Under the pieces are notes generated by a model. That model was given only the letters and a program-made list of their open reading frames with translations. It was not told where the DNA came from and did not search any database. A stretch of DNA of 63,410 bases from Clostridia bacterium (GTDB taxonomy: Bacteria; Bacillota; Clostridia; Oscillospirales; Butyricicoccaceae): assembly GCA_017441945.1 (NCBI GenBank), contig JAFSBG010000060.1, positions 1-63,410 on the forward strand. The letters are read 5' to 3'. The position numbers and the translations under genes are program-made. Below are positions 44,101-52,447 of this stretch, one piece after another. The stretch's first letter is position 1. The number at the start of each line of letters is the position of its first letter.

Positions 44101-45581
44101 TTACAACAGGTGAGGTTGGTTATACAGATACAGTAACAACTGCAACCTCTCAAAATTGGTTATATACCAATATTCGTTCCCAGTATAATACAGCTGTTGG
44201 AGCAACAGAAGCAACCAATATGTATAAGTGGGATAATGAAAGAACTAATACATTTGCTGATGGTACACTCCATACAATGCAGATATTCTATTACGAACGT
44301 GGTTCAGGTGCGTCAAACCTCAAGCTTAGATTTAATCTCCCAACAATTCCAAGCGGTTCTCTTTCCGTACGTAAGGAAGTAGAAAATTACTACGAAGCAC
44401 AGATGGCAGAGCTTGAATACACAATGTTGGTTGAAGAAAAGGTTGACGGAACATATCAGCCATTGAATGGTGAAGAATATTACATCTATCCAAATGAAAC
44501 ACCAAAGTATACTACAAGTGAAAATGGTACTTTCGTTTTGAAGCATGACCAGATGGCTATCTTCCCTAATATTGAAGCCGAATCAGAAATCAGAATCAGC
44601 GAAATTGCTGTAATGCCAGAACCTGGTGAAACAGGTCGTGTAGACAATATGTATGATATTACTTACACAGCGGCTGACTCCAACGGCAACAACGCGACAC
44701 AGGAATATGTACACGGCGAAAAAGAAACCTTGTCAGTAACAATGCCTGCGGCTGGTTCTGCAAGTGTTACTATCAACAACAGCGCTAAGTTCACAAGCCC
44801 ATTGACAATTTCCAAGTCCTTTATGATAGACGGCGTAGAAGGCACAGCTCCAACAGGCTTTGCTGCAAACTTCCAGCTCTATGAAAAGGATGGCGATGAA
44901 TGGGTAGCTCTCGGCGATCCAATTACATACGAAGAACTTGTTGAAAATGGCGGTACTTATACATTTATGCTTGAAGAAGGCAAACAGTATAAGGTAGCTG
45001 AAATCATTACAGCAAACGGCAATACTGATGAAACTGTATACCAGCGAACAGTTGTTACAAGTACAGATGCTACAAAGGACGATGAAGATTCAAATCCAAA
45101 CGGCACAACAACACTTGAGCAGAATGGTGGAGAAGAAACTATTGGCTTTGTAAACTACTATGGTGATGCAGTTGCAGACCTTAACATCAGTAAGGAACTC
45201 CTTGTAAACGGTACTCCAACAACTGGTACACCATTTAAGTTCAATGTAACTGTTAATGATGTAACAGAAGAGGTTATCGTAAAATCTGGTGAAACTGTTA
45301 CACTTGAAGACCTTCCAATCGGTGCAGAAGTCATTATCGAAGAAATTGAGTATAGTGGTTATGCTCCAAGATGGAAAGTTGACAATGATACAGAGTTCAC
45401 ACATGGTGATAAGGTAGTTGTTAAGGTTGGTGAAGCTGAAAACGTCTACTTCACAAACGTAACTGGTGCGGTGCTTCCTAACACAGGTGGCATAGGCACT
45501 GGCGTATTCAGAATCATTGGTATGACAATGATGGCTCTGGCGGGCGCAGTTATTTTCCGCAAGAGAAGAAACGAGGCATAA
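41175..45581 (+). CDS. giant LPNTG-anchored adhesin (pilus tip candidate)
   Basis: This 1468-aa protein uses GTG 41175 as start, set by AAGGGGG seven nt upstream. In order: a long signal sequence (about 1-48); [10 protein letters not shown] motif; Thr/Glu/Ala/Pro repeats (about 155-215, TEAPTEAP type); a second [10 protein letters not shown] motif; an acidic Glu/Pro/Thr region (about 430-520); a MucBP-like strand ([18 protein letters not shown]); a fibro-slime-like domain (about 760-1060, [24 protein letters not shown]); two or three Cna-B/DUF5979-like domains; and LPNTGG with a hydrophobic tail and KRR. It is probably the adhesive tip of the pilus. Confidence 0.9.
   Translation: [1468 protein letters not shown]
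41634..41830 (+). repeat. in-frame Ala-Pro-Thr-Glu tandem repeat in the adhesin
   Basis: A 12-nt unit (ACTGAAGCCCCA and variants) encodes APTE repeats about a dozen times with two TTAA(P/T) breaks. Such tracts are prone to length change by slippage. The same motif in shorter form follows the lipobox of the siderophore-binding protein at 60211. Confidence 0.85.
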
Positions 45582-45602
45582 GCCTCCCAAATCTAAATAA
45601 GT

Positions 45603-45636
45603 TCTCTGCAGGAGAATGATGACACTCCTGCAGAGA
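45603..45636 (+). other. 12-bp mRNA hairpin between adhesin and major pilin
   Basis: TCTCTGCAGGAG (45603-45614) pairs perfectly with CTCCTGCAGAGA (45625-45636). Only an A-rich tract follows, not T, so it is more likely an mRNA stability or processing element than a terminator. Confidence 0.72.
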
Positions 45637-45686
45637 CTTAGATAAAAAAGGCGTTAAAAAATTAAATATGAGGAAGGAGAAACTCT

Positions 45687-47147
45687 ATGAAACGCGCTAA
45701 CAAATATTTATCCCTCGCATTGGCCCTCATCATGGCCCTTTCCCTCTGCGTAACATCCTTCGCAGCAACAATCACAGTTACAAATGCTCAGAAGGGCGAA
45801 ACATACGACGCATATAAGATTTTTGATGTAACAAAGTCCGGTGAAAGCAACTATGCTTACTCCATTCTTGATACAGATGCATGGTTTAATGTAGTTGTAA
45901 AGTTTATGACTGGCGCTGATGCAGTTGCAGATCAGGCAGTATTTACAGGTAAGGGTCTTACACTTACAAAGACAGCAACAAATGAACATATGTATGTTCT
46001 TACAGTTGATAATGCAGTATTTAATACAGCTAAGGCAGCTGAATTTGCAGCTTTCCTCGCTGAGAATATTGCAAAGGAAGAAGATGGCACAGCAACAGCA
46101 ACAGTAGATGGTTCCCTCACAATCAATGTTGACAAAGCAGGTTACTACTTTGTTGATACAACACTCGGTGCTCTCTGCGCTCTTCTTACAAACGAAGAAA
46201 ATGTTGACCTCGTTGAAAAGAACGTTGAACCAACACTCGATAAAAACATCGTTATTGTAAACGAAACAGAAACTCTTGTTAAGTCCACAACTGCTTCCAT
46301 CAATGATGTAATTACATATGAAATTAAGGTAACTAACGGTAAGAACACAGATAAAGCTATCACAGTTCATGATACAATGGAAGATGGTCTTACACTTAAT
46401 GCAAATTCTTTCAAAGTTAATGGTGTAGCAATTGCTGATGTTGAAAATGTAACACTTAACGCAGATCCAGCAGATGATTGCACATTTGAAATCGTTTTCA
46501 ATGAAACATTTGTTAAGGCTCTTGATAATGATGCAGTAGTAACTATTAGATACACAGCAACAGTTAACGAAGAAGTTGAAATCGCAACTGAAACAAATGA
46601 CAATACAGCATGGCTCACATACTCTCAGCAGACAAGTGCACCAGCAAAGGTTGAAGTTCTTTCTTATGAATTTGACCTTGTAAAGACAACAAACGAAAAT
46701 GTTCTCCTTGAAGGCGCAACATTTAGACTGTATAATGCTGAAACAGCAGGTGAAGAAATTGAAGTTGTTGCAGTAGAAGGTGAAACAGGTGTTTACCGTG
46801 TAGCAACTGCTGAAGAAACAGGCGTTGCTATTGAAGCAGGCAAGGTTACAATTCAGGGCCTTGGCAACGGTACATATTACCTCGAAGAAACTGCAGCTCC
46901 AGCAGGTTACAATATGCTTACAACACGTAAGGCTGTAACAATTGAAAACGCAAACAATAATGCTATTATGAATGAAGATGGCACAACATATGTAAACGGT
47001 GGTGTTCAGGTTATTAACCAGTCCGGTGCTATCCTCCCATCCACAGGTGGCGTTGGTACAACAATGTTCTACGTTCTCGGTTCTGTTATGATGATCGGCG
47101 CTGCTGTTCTTCTCGTTACAAAGAAGAAGATGGCTAACGAACAGTAA
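45687..47147 (+). CDS. LPSTG-anchored major pilin (backbone) subunit
   Basis: This 486-aa protein has a signal peptide (to about residue 26, SFAA), an N-terminal domain that starts ITVTNAQKGETYDAYKIFDV, a D2-type domain opening LVKSTTASINDVITYEIKVTNGKNTDKAITVHDTM, and a C-terminal Cna-B/SpaA domain with an E-box (YYLEETAAPAGYN). It ends with LPSTGG, a hydrophobic segment and KKK. The canonical pilin YPKN motif is not exact; VEPTLDKN (about 180) is the likely Lys donor region. The gene is richer in A+T than neighbours in its middle. Confidence 0.92.
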   Translation: MKRANKYLSLALALIMALSLCVTSFAATITVTNAQKGETYDAYKIFDVTKSGESNYAYSILDTDAWFNVVVKFMTGADAVADQAVFTGKGLTLTKTATNEHMYVLTVDNAVFNTAKAAEFAAFLAENIAKEEDGTATATVDGSLTINVDKAGYYFVDTTLGALCALLTNEENVDLVEKNVEPTLDKNIVIVNETETLVKSTTASINDVITYEIKVTNGKNTDKAITVHDTMEDGLTLNANSFKVNGVAIADVENVTLNADPADDCTFEIVFNETFVKALDNDAVVTIRYTATVNEEVEIATETNDNTAWLTYSQQTSAPAKVEVLSYEFDLVKTTNENVLLEGATFRLYNAETAGEEIEVVAVEGETGVYRVATAEETGVAIEAGKVTIQGLGNGTYYLEETAAPAGYNMLTTRKAVTIENANNNAIMNEDGTTYVNGGVQVINQSGAILPSTGGVGTTMFYVLGSVMMIGAAVLLVTKKKMANEQ

Positions 47148-47150
47148 TCG

Positions 47151-47179
47151 TTGACATTCAATTCAAAACTTGTTAAAAT
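47151..47179 (+). promoter_or_regulatory. possible internal promoter before the class C sortase
   Basis: TTGACA (47151-47156), a 17-nt spacer, and TAAAAT (47174-47179), just after the pilin stop codon. It would let the sortase be made apart from the riboswitch-controlled transcript. Confidence 0.55.
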
Positions 47180-47190
47180 TATTCATAGAA

Positions 47191-47212
47191 GGGGGCGGCT
47201 CAGCCCGCCCCC
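47191..47212 (+). other. GC-rich mRNA hairpin between pilin and sortase
   Basis: GGGGGCGG (47191-47198) pairs with CCGCCCCC (47205-47212). No T-run follows. It may attenuate or protect the upstream pilin mRNA. Confidence 0.68.
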
Positions 47213-47237
47213 AATATGGAGCAACAGGGAGATTCCT

Positions 47238-48068
47238 ATGAAAAAGCACTTATCCACTATAATTCTCGTCATCATCTTCTTCGTAGGCCTCTCCGTATTG
47301 CTCTATCCGACTGTCGCCGACTATATTAACTCCAAGCACCAGTCGAAAGCTATCGCTGAATATGTCGAAGCTATGAGCAATTTCGACCCTAACCTTTACG
47401 CCGAACATTTTGAGAGAGCCCGCGAATATAACGCTTCGCTCCTCAATGACCCTATCCGCTTTGCGCCTAACGAAGAAAAGCTCAAGGCGTACCACAGCAT
47501 TTTCGGCGAGATGAACACCCCTATAGGCTATATCGAAATAGGCGCTATCGGCGTCGACCTTCCGCTTTACCTCGGCACAGAGGAATCTGTACTGCAGGTC
47601 GGCGTGGGCTGTATGCCCGGCTCGTCTATCCCGATAGGCGGCGAAAATACTCACGCTGTCGTTACGGGACACCGCGGTCTGCCGTCGTCAAGACTTCTGA
47701 CAGACCTTGACCAGCTTGTCGAGGGCGATACATTCGTTATGTATGTGCTCAACGAGATTCTGACCTATCAGATTGACCAAATTCGCATCGTTCTGCCGGA
47801 AGAGCTGGATGAACTGGCGATTCATGAGGGCAAGGACGAATGTACGATTGTCACATGCACCCCTTACGGCATCAACACTCACCGTATGCTGGTGCGGGGA
47901 CACCGCGTGGAAAATGCCATTGTTGATACTGTGGCGGCACGCGTTACGGCGGATGCTATTCAGGTTGACACTTTGCTTGTCACACCTATAGTGGCAGCGC
48001 CGATGCTGCTTGTGCTGTTCATTTTCGTAATGGGCAGGGGCAACAAGAAGGCTAAAAGAGTGAAATAA
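47238..48068 (+). CDS. srtC: class C (pilus-polymerising) sortase
   Basis: At 276 aa, with an N-terminal transmembrane helix, a lid-like segment with LLNDPIRF (about 78-85), His in TGHRGLPSS, Cys in CTIVTCTPYGINTHRMLVRGHR (Cys and Arg of the active site), and a C-terminal transmembrane helix, all typical of class C. It joins pilin subunits through LPxTG-Lys bonds. ATG 47238 follows AGGGAG; an earlier in-frame ATG falls inside the -35 region. Confidence 0.93.
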   Translation: MKKHLSTIILVIIFFVGLSVLLYPTVADYINSKHQSKAIAEYVEAMSNFDPNLYAEHFERAREYNASLLNDPIRFAPNEEKLKAYHSIFGEMNTPIGYIEIGAIGVDLPLYLGTEESVLQVGVGCMPGSSIPIGGENTHAVVTGHRGLPSSRLLTDLDQLVEGDTFVMYVLNEILTYQIDQIRIVLPEELDELAIHEGKDECTIVTCTPYGINTHRMLVRGHRVENAIVDTVAARVTADAIQVDTLLVTPIVAAPMLLVLFIFVMGRGNKKAKRVK

Positions 48069-48069
48069 G

Positions 48070-48118
48070 ATGCGTCTGCGACGCATTGGAAACGCACCCC
48101 TCGTCATAGAGAGACGAG
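48070..48118 (+). other. two small mRNA hairpins between sortase and minor pilin
   Basis: ATGCGTC-TGC-GACGCAT (48070-48086) and CTCGTC-N7-GACGAG (48100-48118). Neither has a T-run. Confidence 0.6.
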
Positions 48119-48173
48119 AAGCGAGATATAAATAAGTAAAATTACGCCATTATGACCGAAAGGAAAGAGGCTT

Positions 48174-48992
48174 ATGAAAAAAAGATTTACTACTATTATG
48201 GCATTGGTGATTGCTCTTGCTATGAGCATGACACTTGTTGCCGGGGCATTTAATGCCGACGAAGAAAATTGTTCGATTAAGGTTACTGCAAAGATTGGCG
48301 AAAGGCTTATAGACGGTATTGAACTTACTCTCTATAAGGTTGGCAACGCAAAAATTGAAAACAATAACCTTTATTACGACCTTGCTGGACAGCTTGTTGT
48401 TGCTGATGATCCTATCGAGCTCAACGGCATGAAGGAAGCTGAAAACAAGGAAAACACAGAAGAAATTGATCTTCGAATCAGAAATCTTCTCTACGGCAAT
48501 GAAGAAGAGCTCAAGAAAATCACTGTAGCAACTGCAAAGACAGGTGCTGCTGAGGGCGATGCAGACAAGGGTATCGTTGTTTTCGATAATCTCGTTCCTG
48601 GCGTATATCTTGTAAGACAGAGCGCTACGGACTGGACTTTTGAAACTATCAAGCCAATTCTTATTGCTGCTCCTTATACTAATACTGAGGGCACAGAATG
48701 GGTATTTGATATCGAAGTTTTCGCAAAACTTCAGTACAGACCTGACGATGAAGAGCCTACAACAAAGCCTACTACAGGCACAACTGGCTCTACAGAACCA
48801 ACTATCGACATCCCTGACCCAGATGTTCCATCCGGCTCCACAGAGGGTGATATCGATATCGATGATCCAGATGTTCCAAAGGAAGAACTTCCTGAAACAG
48901 GTATGCACCAGTGGCCTGTTCCTATTATGGCAATGAGCGGTATGCTGCTTTTCGGTATGGGCTATGCAAGCGAAAAGAAGAACAAGAACTAA
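48174..48992 (+). CDS. LPETG-anchored minor pilin
   Basis: This 272-aa protein has a signal peptide (to about 27), one Cna-B/SpaA-like domain (CSIKVTAKIGERLIDGIELTLYKVG...FDNLVPGVYLVRQS), a Pro/Thr/Asp linker (about 195-240), and LPETGMHQWP, a hydrophobic segment and EKKNKN. Single-domain pilins of this type cap or anchor the pilus base to the wall. It is followed four nt later by a second sortase, its likely partner. Confidence 0.9.
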   Translation: MKKRFTTIMALVIALAMSMTLVAGAFNADEENCSIKVTAKIGERLIDGIELTLYKVGNAKIENNNLYYDLAGQLVVADDPIELNGMKEAENKENTEEIDLRIRNLLYGNEEELKKITVATAKTGAAEGDADKGIVVFDNLVPGVYLVRQSATDWTFETIKPILIAAPYTNTEGTEWVFDIEVFAKLQYRPDDEEPTTKPTTGTTGSTEPTIDIPDPDVPSGSTEGDIDIDDPDVPKEELPETGMHQWPVPIMAMSGMLLFGMGYASEKKNKN

Positions 48993-48995
48993 TCT

Positions 48996-49667
48996 ATGAA
49001 TAAGAAAACTTTCACAAGAGGCAAGTTCCTTATGGGACTTGGCCTCTTGCTCATTATTGGAGCGGGCGCGCTTTTCGGCTATAATATGTGGGACGATAAC
49101 CGCGCTACGCAGGAAAGCCTGCATGATGCTCAGGCTATTATTGAACAGATCGAGGCGCCTGAGCCTGAAATCGTTGAAATGGATTTTCAGGAAGTCATCG
49201 AATATGTGCCTGACGATCAGATCGCTTCGGGCGAGTATCCTGCCACTACGCAGGTGCGTACTTTGAAGGTGACCGAGCTGGACGGCGCTTATTATATGGG
49301 CTTATTGTCCATTCCGAAGCTGGACAGAGTTCTGCCTGTGCAGTGCGAATGGAGTATGACCAAGCTCAAGCGCTCGCCGTGCCGTTATTTTGGTACGCTT
49401 GGCGATAATCTCGTCATTGCGGCGCATAATTACAAGGGCCATTTCGGCGGCGTGACAAGCCTTCGTCAGGGCGACAGCATTGTTTTCACTGCCATGGACA
49501 GCAGTAAGATTTATTACGAAGTGGCGGAGATTTACACAGTCGCGCCCGATGCTATCGAGGAGATGGTGGGCAGCGATTATGACCTCACTTTATTCACCTG
49601 TACTTACGGCGCGCAGGAGCGTGTGACGATTCGCTGCGTCGAAGTGCCTGACCCAAATGCGGAATAA
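48996..49667 (+). CDS. second sortase, class uncertain
   Basis: At 223 aa, with one N-terminal membrane helix, catalytic His in VIAAHNYKGHFG, Cys in LTLFTCTYGAQERVTIRC, and the matching Arg. It lacks the C-terminal membrane helix and the lid seen in class C. It may anchor the pilus base or process the LPETG protein. Last gene of the operon, followed by a strong terminator. Confidence 0.88.
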   Translation: MNKKTFTRGKFLMGLGLLLIIGAGALFGYNMWDDNRATQESLHDAQAIIEQIEAPEPEIVEMDFQEVIEYVPDDQIASGEYPATTQVRTLKVTELDGAYYMGLLSIPKLDRVLPVQCEWSMTKLKRSPCRYFGTLGDNLVIAAHNYKGHFGGVTSLRQGDSIVFTAMDSSKIYYEVAEIYTVAPDAIEEMVGSDYDLTLFTCTYGAQERVTIRCVEVPDPNAE

Positions 49668-49682
49668 TTTTATTGAATAAGA

Positions 49683-49713
49683 AAAGCCACCCAAGAAGGG
49701 TGGCTTTTTGTTT
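49683..49713. terminator. bidirectional terminator between pilus operon and kinase
   Basis: AAAGCCACCC pairs with GGGTGGCTTT, with T-run on the plus side and A-run on the other. It serves the convergent genes. Confidence 0.87.
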
Positions 49714-49737
49714 AATTCGGAAGTGTGGAAGACACTC

Positions 49738-51120
49738 TTAAAACTCGAACTTGAATTCGGTGCCTTCGCCGACGGTGCTTCGTGCTGAAACTTTGATGGC
49801 GTGGCGGTGGGCAATTTCACGGGCGATGGCAAGGCCGAGACCTGAGCCTGTCTTGTTGTTTTCGCCGCCCGATTTGTGGAATCGCTCAAAAATGTACGGC
49901 AGTCTTTCGGGCTCGATACCGCAGCCGTAGTCGCGGATTTGGATCTTATTTCCGGTGAAAATTATATCTATCGAGCTGTCCGGATTGGAAAACTTGATGG
50001 CATTGTCGAGAATTATAATGAACATCTGACGAAGGCGGCCGTAGTCACCGATAAAGTCGTCCTTCGGTGAGTTTATCGTCTTATTTATCGTGATATTCTT
50101 GTCGTGCGCCAGCTTTTCACCACTCTTTATGGCATCTTCAAGCACCTGAGTCAGCGAAACAGGCTCGTGCTGAATCTCAAAGCCTGTGTTCTGCAGACGT
50201 GAAAGGTCGAGCAGGTCGAGCACAAGGCGCTGGAGATATACCGTTTCGTGGAGCATCTGCTGATGGTATTCCTTGACGTCTGCTTCGTCGGTTATAACGC
50301 CGTCGACAAGGGCTTCAAGTGAGCCGCGCAGGACGGTTACAGGGGTTTTCAGCTCGTGGGAGATGTTGGCAACATAATCTCTGCGCATCTGCTCAAGCTT
50401 GAGCTTTTCTTCAGCTTCCTTGAGGATGATAGGGTTTGTAAAGCGCTTGGAAAGCAGCACTGTCGGAATGAGAGATATCAGCAATGCGCCGACAACACAG
50501 ATGAGGAAGATTTTGAAGCTGTTGACAGCCATCTTGTTCATACCTGCGATAGGCGAGTGCATCATCAGTACGCCGATGACATATTGACCACGGTAAATCG
50601 GTGTGGCAACAGTAATTGACGGAGTCTGAAGCACCGATGTGAAACCCTCGGAGGTGACAGTTTTGCCGCTGAAAGCGTCGGTGACGATTGTATTTGCACT
50701 CTTTGGCAAATCGCGGTAGTTTATAGTGTTGTTGCCCGCTGTGTAAATCTCAAGGCTGTCGTCAATAATCCATACGTCAGAGGTGTTGGTGTCCGAAAGT
50801 ACCTTGAGATATACAGAAAAGTTTATCTGGCTCGAGCCTTTAGGAGAAGAAAGATACTCTGAAAGGCTTTTGGAAAAAGCCAGAGTACGGGCTTGTAAAT
50901 TCTCACGATTGCTCTCGATGATTTCTCTGCCGAAAATACTTGTGAAGGCAGCGCTGATGATGAGGGCGAAAATGAGGATTACAAGAAAGAAGTAAAACAT
51001 CAGCTTCTGTGCGATGTTGTCCTTGATAAATGGAAAACGCTTTGAAAGCTCTTTCCACAGGCTTCTTACACGTTTGTGAGTTTCTTTCTGTTCGTTTAAC
51101 TTGTCTTTGATTTTATTCAT
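49738..51120 (-). CDS. sensor histidine kinase lacking a normal HAMP domain
   Basis: This 460-aa protein has two membrane helices (about 40-62 and 200-222) around an outer PAS-like region, then HisKA with His in NISHELKTPVT and a HATPase with N box (ILDNAIKFSNP), YGCGIEPERLPYIFERF, and GSGLGLAIA. Only about 20 residues (KRFTNPIILKEAEEKLKLEQ) separate TM2 from HisKA; about 40 HAMP residues are missing. It pairs with the regulator upstream; they overlap by eight nt. ATG 51120 is preferred to GTG 51123. Confidence 0.92.
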   Translation of the reverse strand: MNKIKDKLNEQKETHKRVRSLWKELSKRFPFIKDNIAQKLMFYFFLVILIFALIISAAFTSIFGREIIESNRENLQARTLAFSKSLSEYLSSPKGSSQINFSVYLKVLSDTNTSDVWIIDDSLEIYTAGNNTINYRDLPKSANTIVTDAFSGKTVTSEGFTSVLQTPSITVATPIYRGQYVIGVLMMHSPIAGMNKMAVNSFKIFLICVVGALLISLIPTVLLSKRFTNPIILKEAEEKLKLEQMRRDYVANISHELKTPVTVLRGSLEALVDGVITDEADVKEYHQQMLHETVYLQRLVLDLLDLSRLQNTGFEIQHEPVSLTQVLEDAIKSGEKLAHDKNITINKTINSPKDDFIGDYGRLRQMFIIILDNAIKFSNPDSSIDIIFTGNKIQIRDYGCGIEPERLPYIFERFHKSGGENNKTGSGLGLAIAREIAHRHAIKVSARSTVGEGTEFKFEF

Positions 51121-51799
51121 CACGCACCTCGAACTTATAACCTACACCCCAGATAGTCTTGATATCCCATTTTGGATGCGGTACAGTATCGAGTTTTGCG
51201 CGGAGACGTTTGATATGACTGTCGACTGTGCGTGTATCGCCGAAATAATCGAAGCCCCAGAGGCTGTCGAGCAGATTATCACGGGAGAAAACCTTGTCCT
51301 TGTTTGTGACAAAGGTCCAGAGAAGCTCGATTTCCTTCTTTGTCAGCGCAATATTTGTGTCGTCTATCTTGACGGAATAATTGTCCAGGTCGATGTGGAG
51401 ATTTTCATATGTGAAAGTATTGCGTGTCTTTTCAGGCGTGTCGATACGGCGCATAACAGCGCGGACTCTCGCCATGACTTCGGCAGGGGAAAACGGCTTT
51501 ACAACATAGTCATCGGCGCCGATGTCGAGACCCATGATGCGCTCATAGTCTTCACCTTTGGCTGTAACCATGATGATAGGCACGTTGGATTCCTTGCGTA
51601 TAGTGCGGCAAAGCTCAAAACCATCCATGCCCGGCATCATAACGTCGAGCAGGCAGATGTCAACGCCGCCCTTGCGGAAAATCTCGAGAGCTTCGTTGCC
51701 GTCAAATGCAACAAGGGGAGTGTAGCCGTCGTTTCTGGCGTAGCTGCTCAGTATATTGGTAATCTGCTTATTGTCGTCTGCAATGAGAATTTTATACAT
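51113..51799 (-). CDS. OmpR-family response regulator
   Basis: At 228 aa: receiver domain with acidic pair (ADDN), phospho-acceptor Asp in CLLDVMMPGMDGF (about 54), Thr in VTAKGED, Lys in VVKPFSP; then a winged-helix DNA-binding domain (TYENLHIDLDNYSVKI... TVDSHIKRLRAKL). Translationally coupled to its kinase. The system is convergent with the pilus operon; no target can be assigned. Confidence 0.94.
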   Translation of the reverse strand: MYKILIADDNKQITNILSSYARNDGYTPLVAFDGNEALEIFRKGGVDICLLDVMMPGMDGFELCRTIRKESNVPIIMVTAKGEDYERIMGLDIGADDYVVKPFSPAEVMARVRAVMRRIDTPEKTRNTFTYENLHIDLDNYSVKIDDTNIALTKKEIELLWTFVTNKDKVFSRDNLLDSLWGFDYFGDTRTVDSHIKRLRAKLDTVPHPKWDIKTIWGVGYKFEVRDE

Positions 51800-52146
51800 A
51801 AAAAGACCTCCTGTCTTTTGTTTTCACCTTTAGATTATAATATTATTATGTCAAAAGTGTGGCATTTTGATAAGTCGGAGAAAAATCATATTCCTTCACT
51901 TTAATTTTACCACACCGCTATAAAAATTGCCATACAATTTATTTTCTTCACTTAAAATTCACCCAGATGGCACAGGAAAAGAATAATATGCTGATAGAAT
52001 AGCGGCAGAAAGAAGGGATAATACGGCAAGTTATGTATTTCGGCGAATGAAGAAGAAATATCTTATCGAAGATGTGACGATATAAGCCTTTTAAGGGGCA
52101 GTTTTGGCTCGAGTTTACTTCCTGAGAAATTTCCTTGCTGAAATAA

Positions 52147-52181
52147 AAAACCCGTCAGCCTTCCTTATATGGCTTTAGCGG
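52147..52181 (-). terminator. minus-strand hairpin terminator without an obvious gene
   Basis: On the minus strand CCCGCTAAAGCC pairs imperfectly with GGCTGACGGG, followed by TTTTTTATT. No intact gene ends here, in line with gene loss in this gap. Confidence 0.6.
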
Positions 52182-52279
52182 GCACTTTCAAAATATGAGG
52201 TGTATCCCACACCATTTTCAAAATACGGAAATCTTACAATAATTTGCAGCCGTGCGGCAACAGTCAGAGAGGAATTATA

Positions 52280-52440
52280 GTGAAGAAAAAATCGCATTGT
52301 CGGTTGCTCTTGTAATGTGTCTCAGTCTTTTTTGCAGGCTGCAGCACGAAGAAAATGCAGACAACAGCTCCGACATAAAACCAAGAAAAACCTGCGGAAA
52401 ACGTAATAAATAGGGGAAATAATACTTAAAGTATTCTAAA
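52280..52440 (+). pseudogene. decayed lipoprotein gene start
   Basis: After AGAGGAATTA, GTG opens VKKKSHCR then hits a stop. With frame shifts the sequence reads IALSVALVMCLSLF, then AGCSTKKMQTTAP, a clear lipoprotein signal peptide with lipobox. At least two frame changes and an in-frame stop break it. The rest of the gene is not seen. The surrounding gap 51800-52280 contains no intact gene. Confidence 0.65.
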
Positions 52441-52447
52441 TCACGAC

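Noticed and set aside
48150..49124. 324-codon minus-strand open frame over the minor pilin
   Set aside because: Antisense to an LPETG protein with signal peptide; the composition of the translation is not protein-like.
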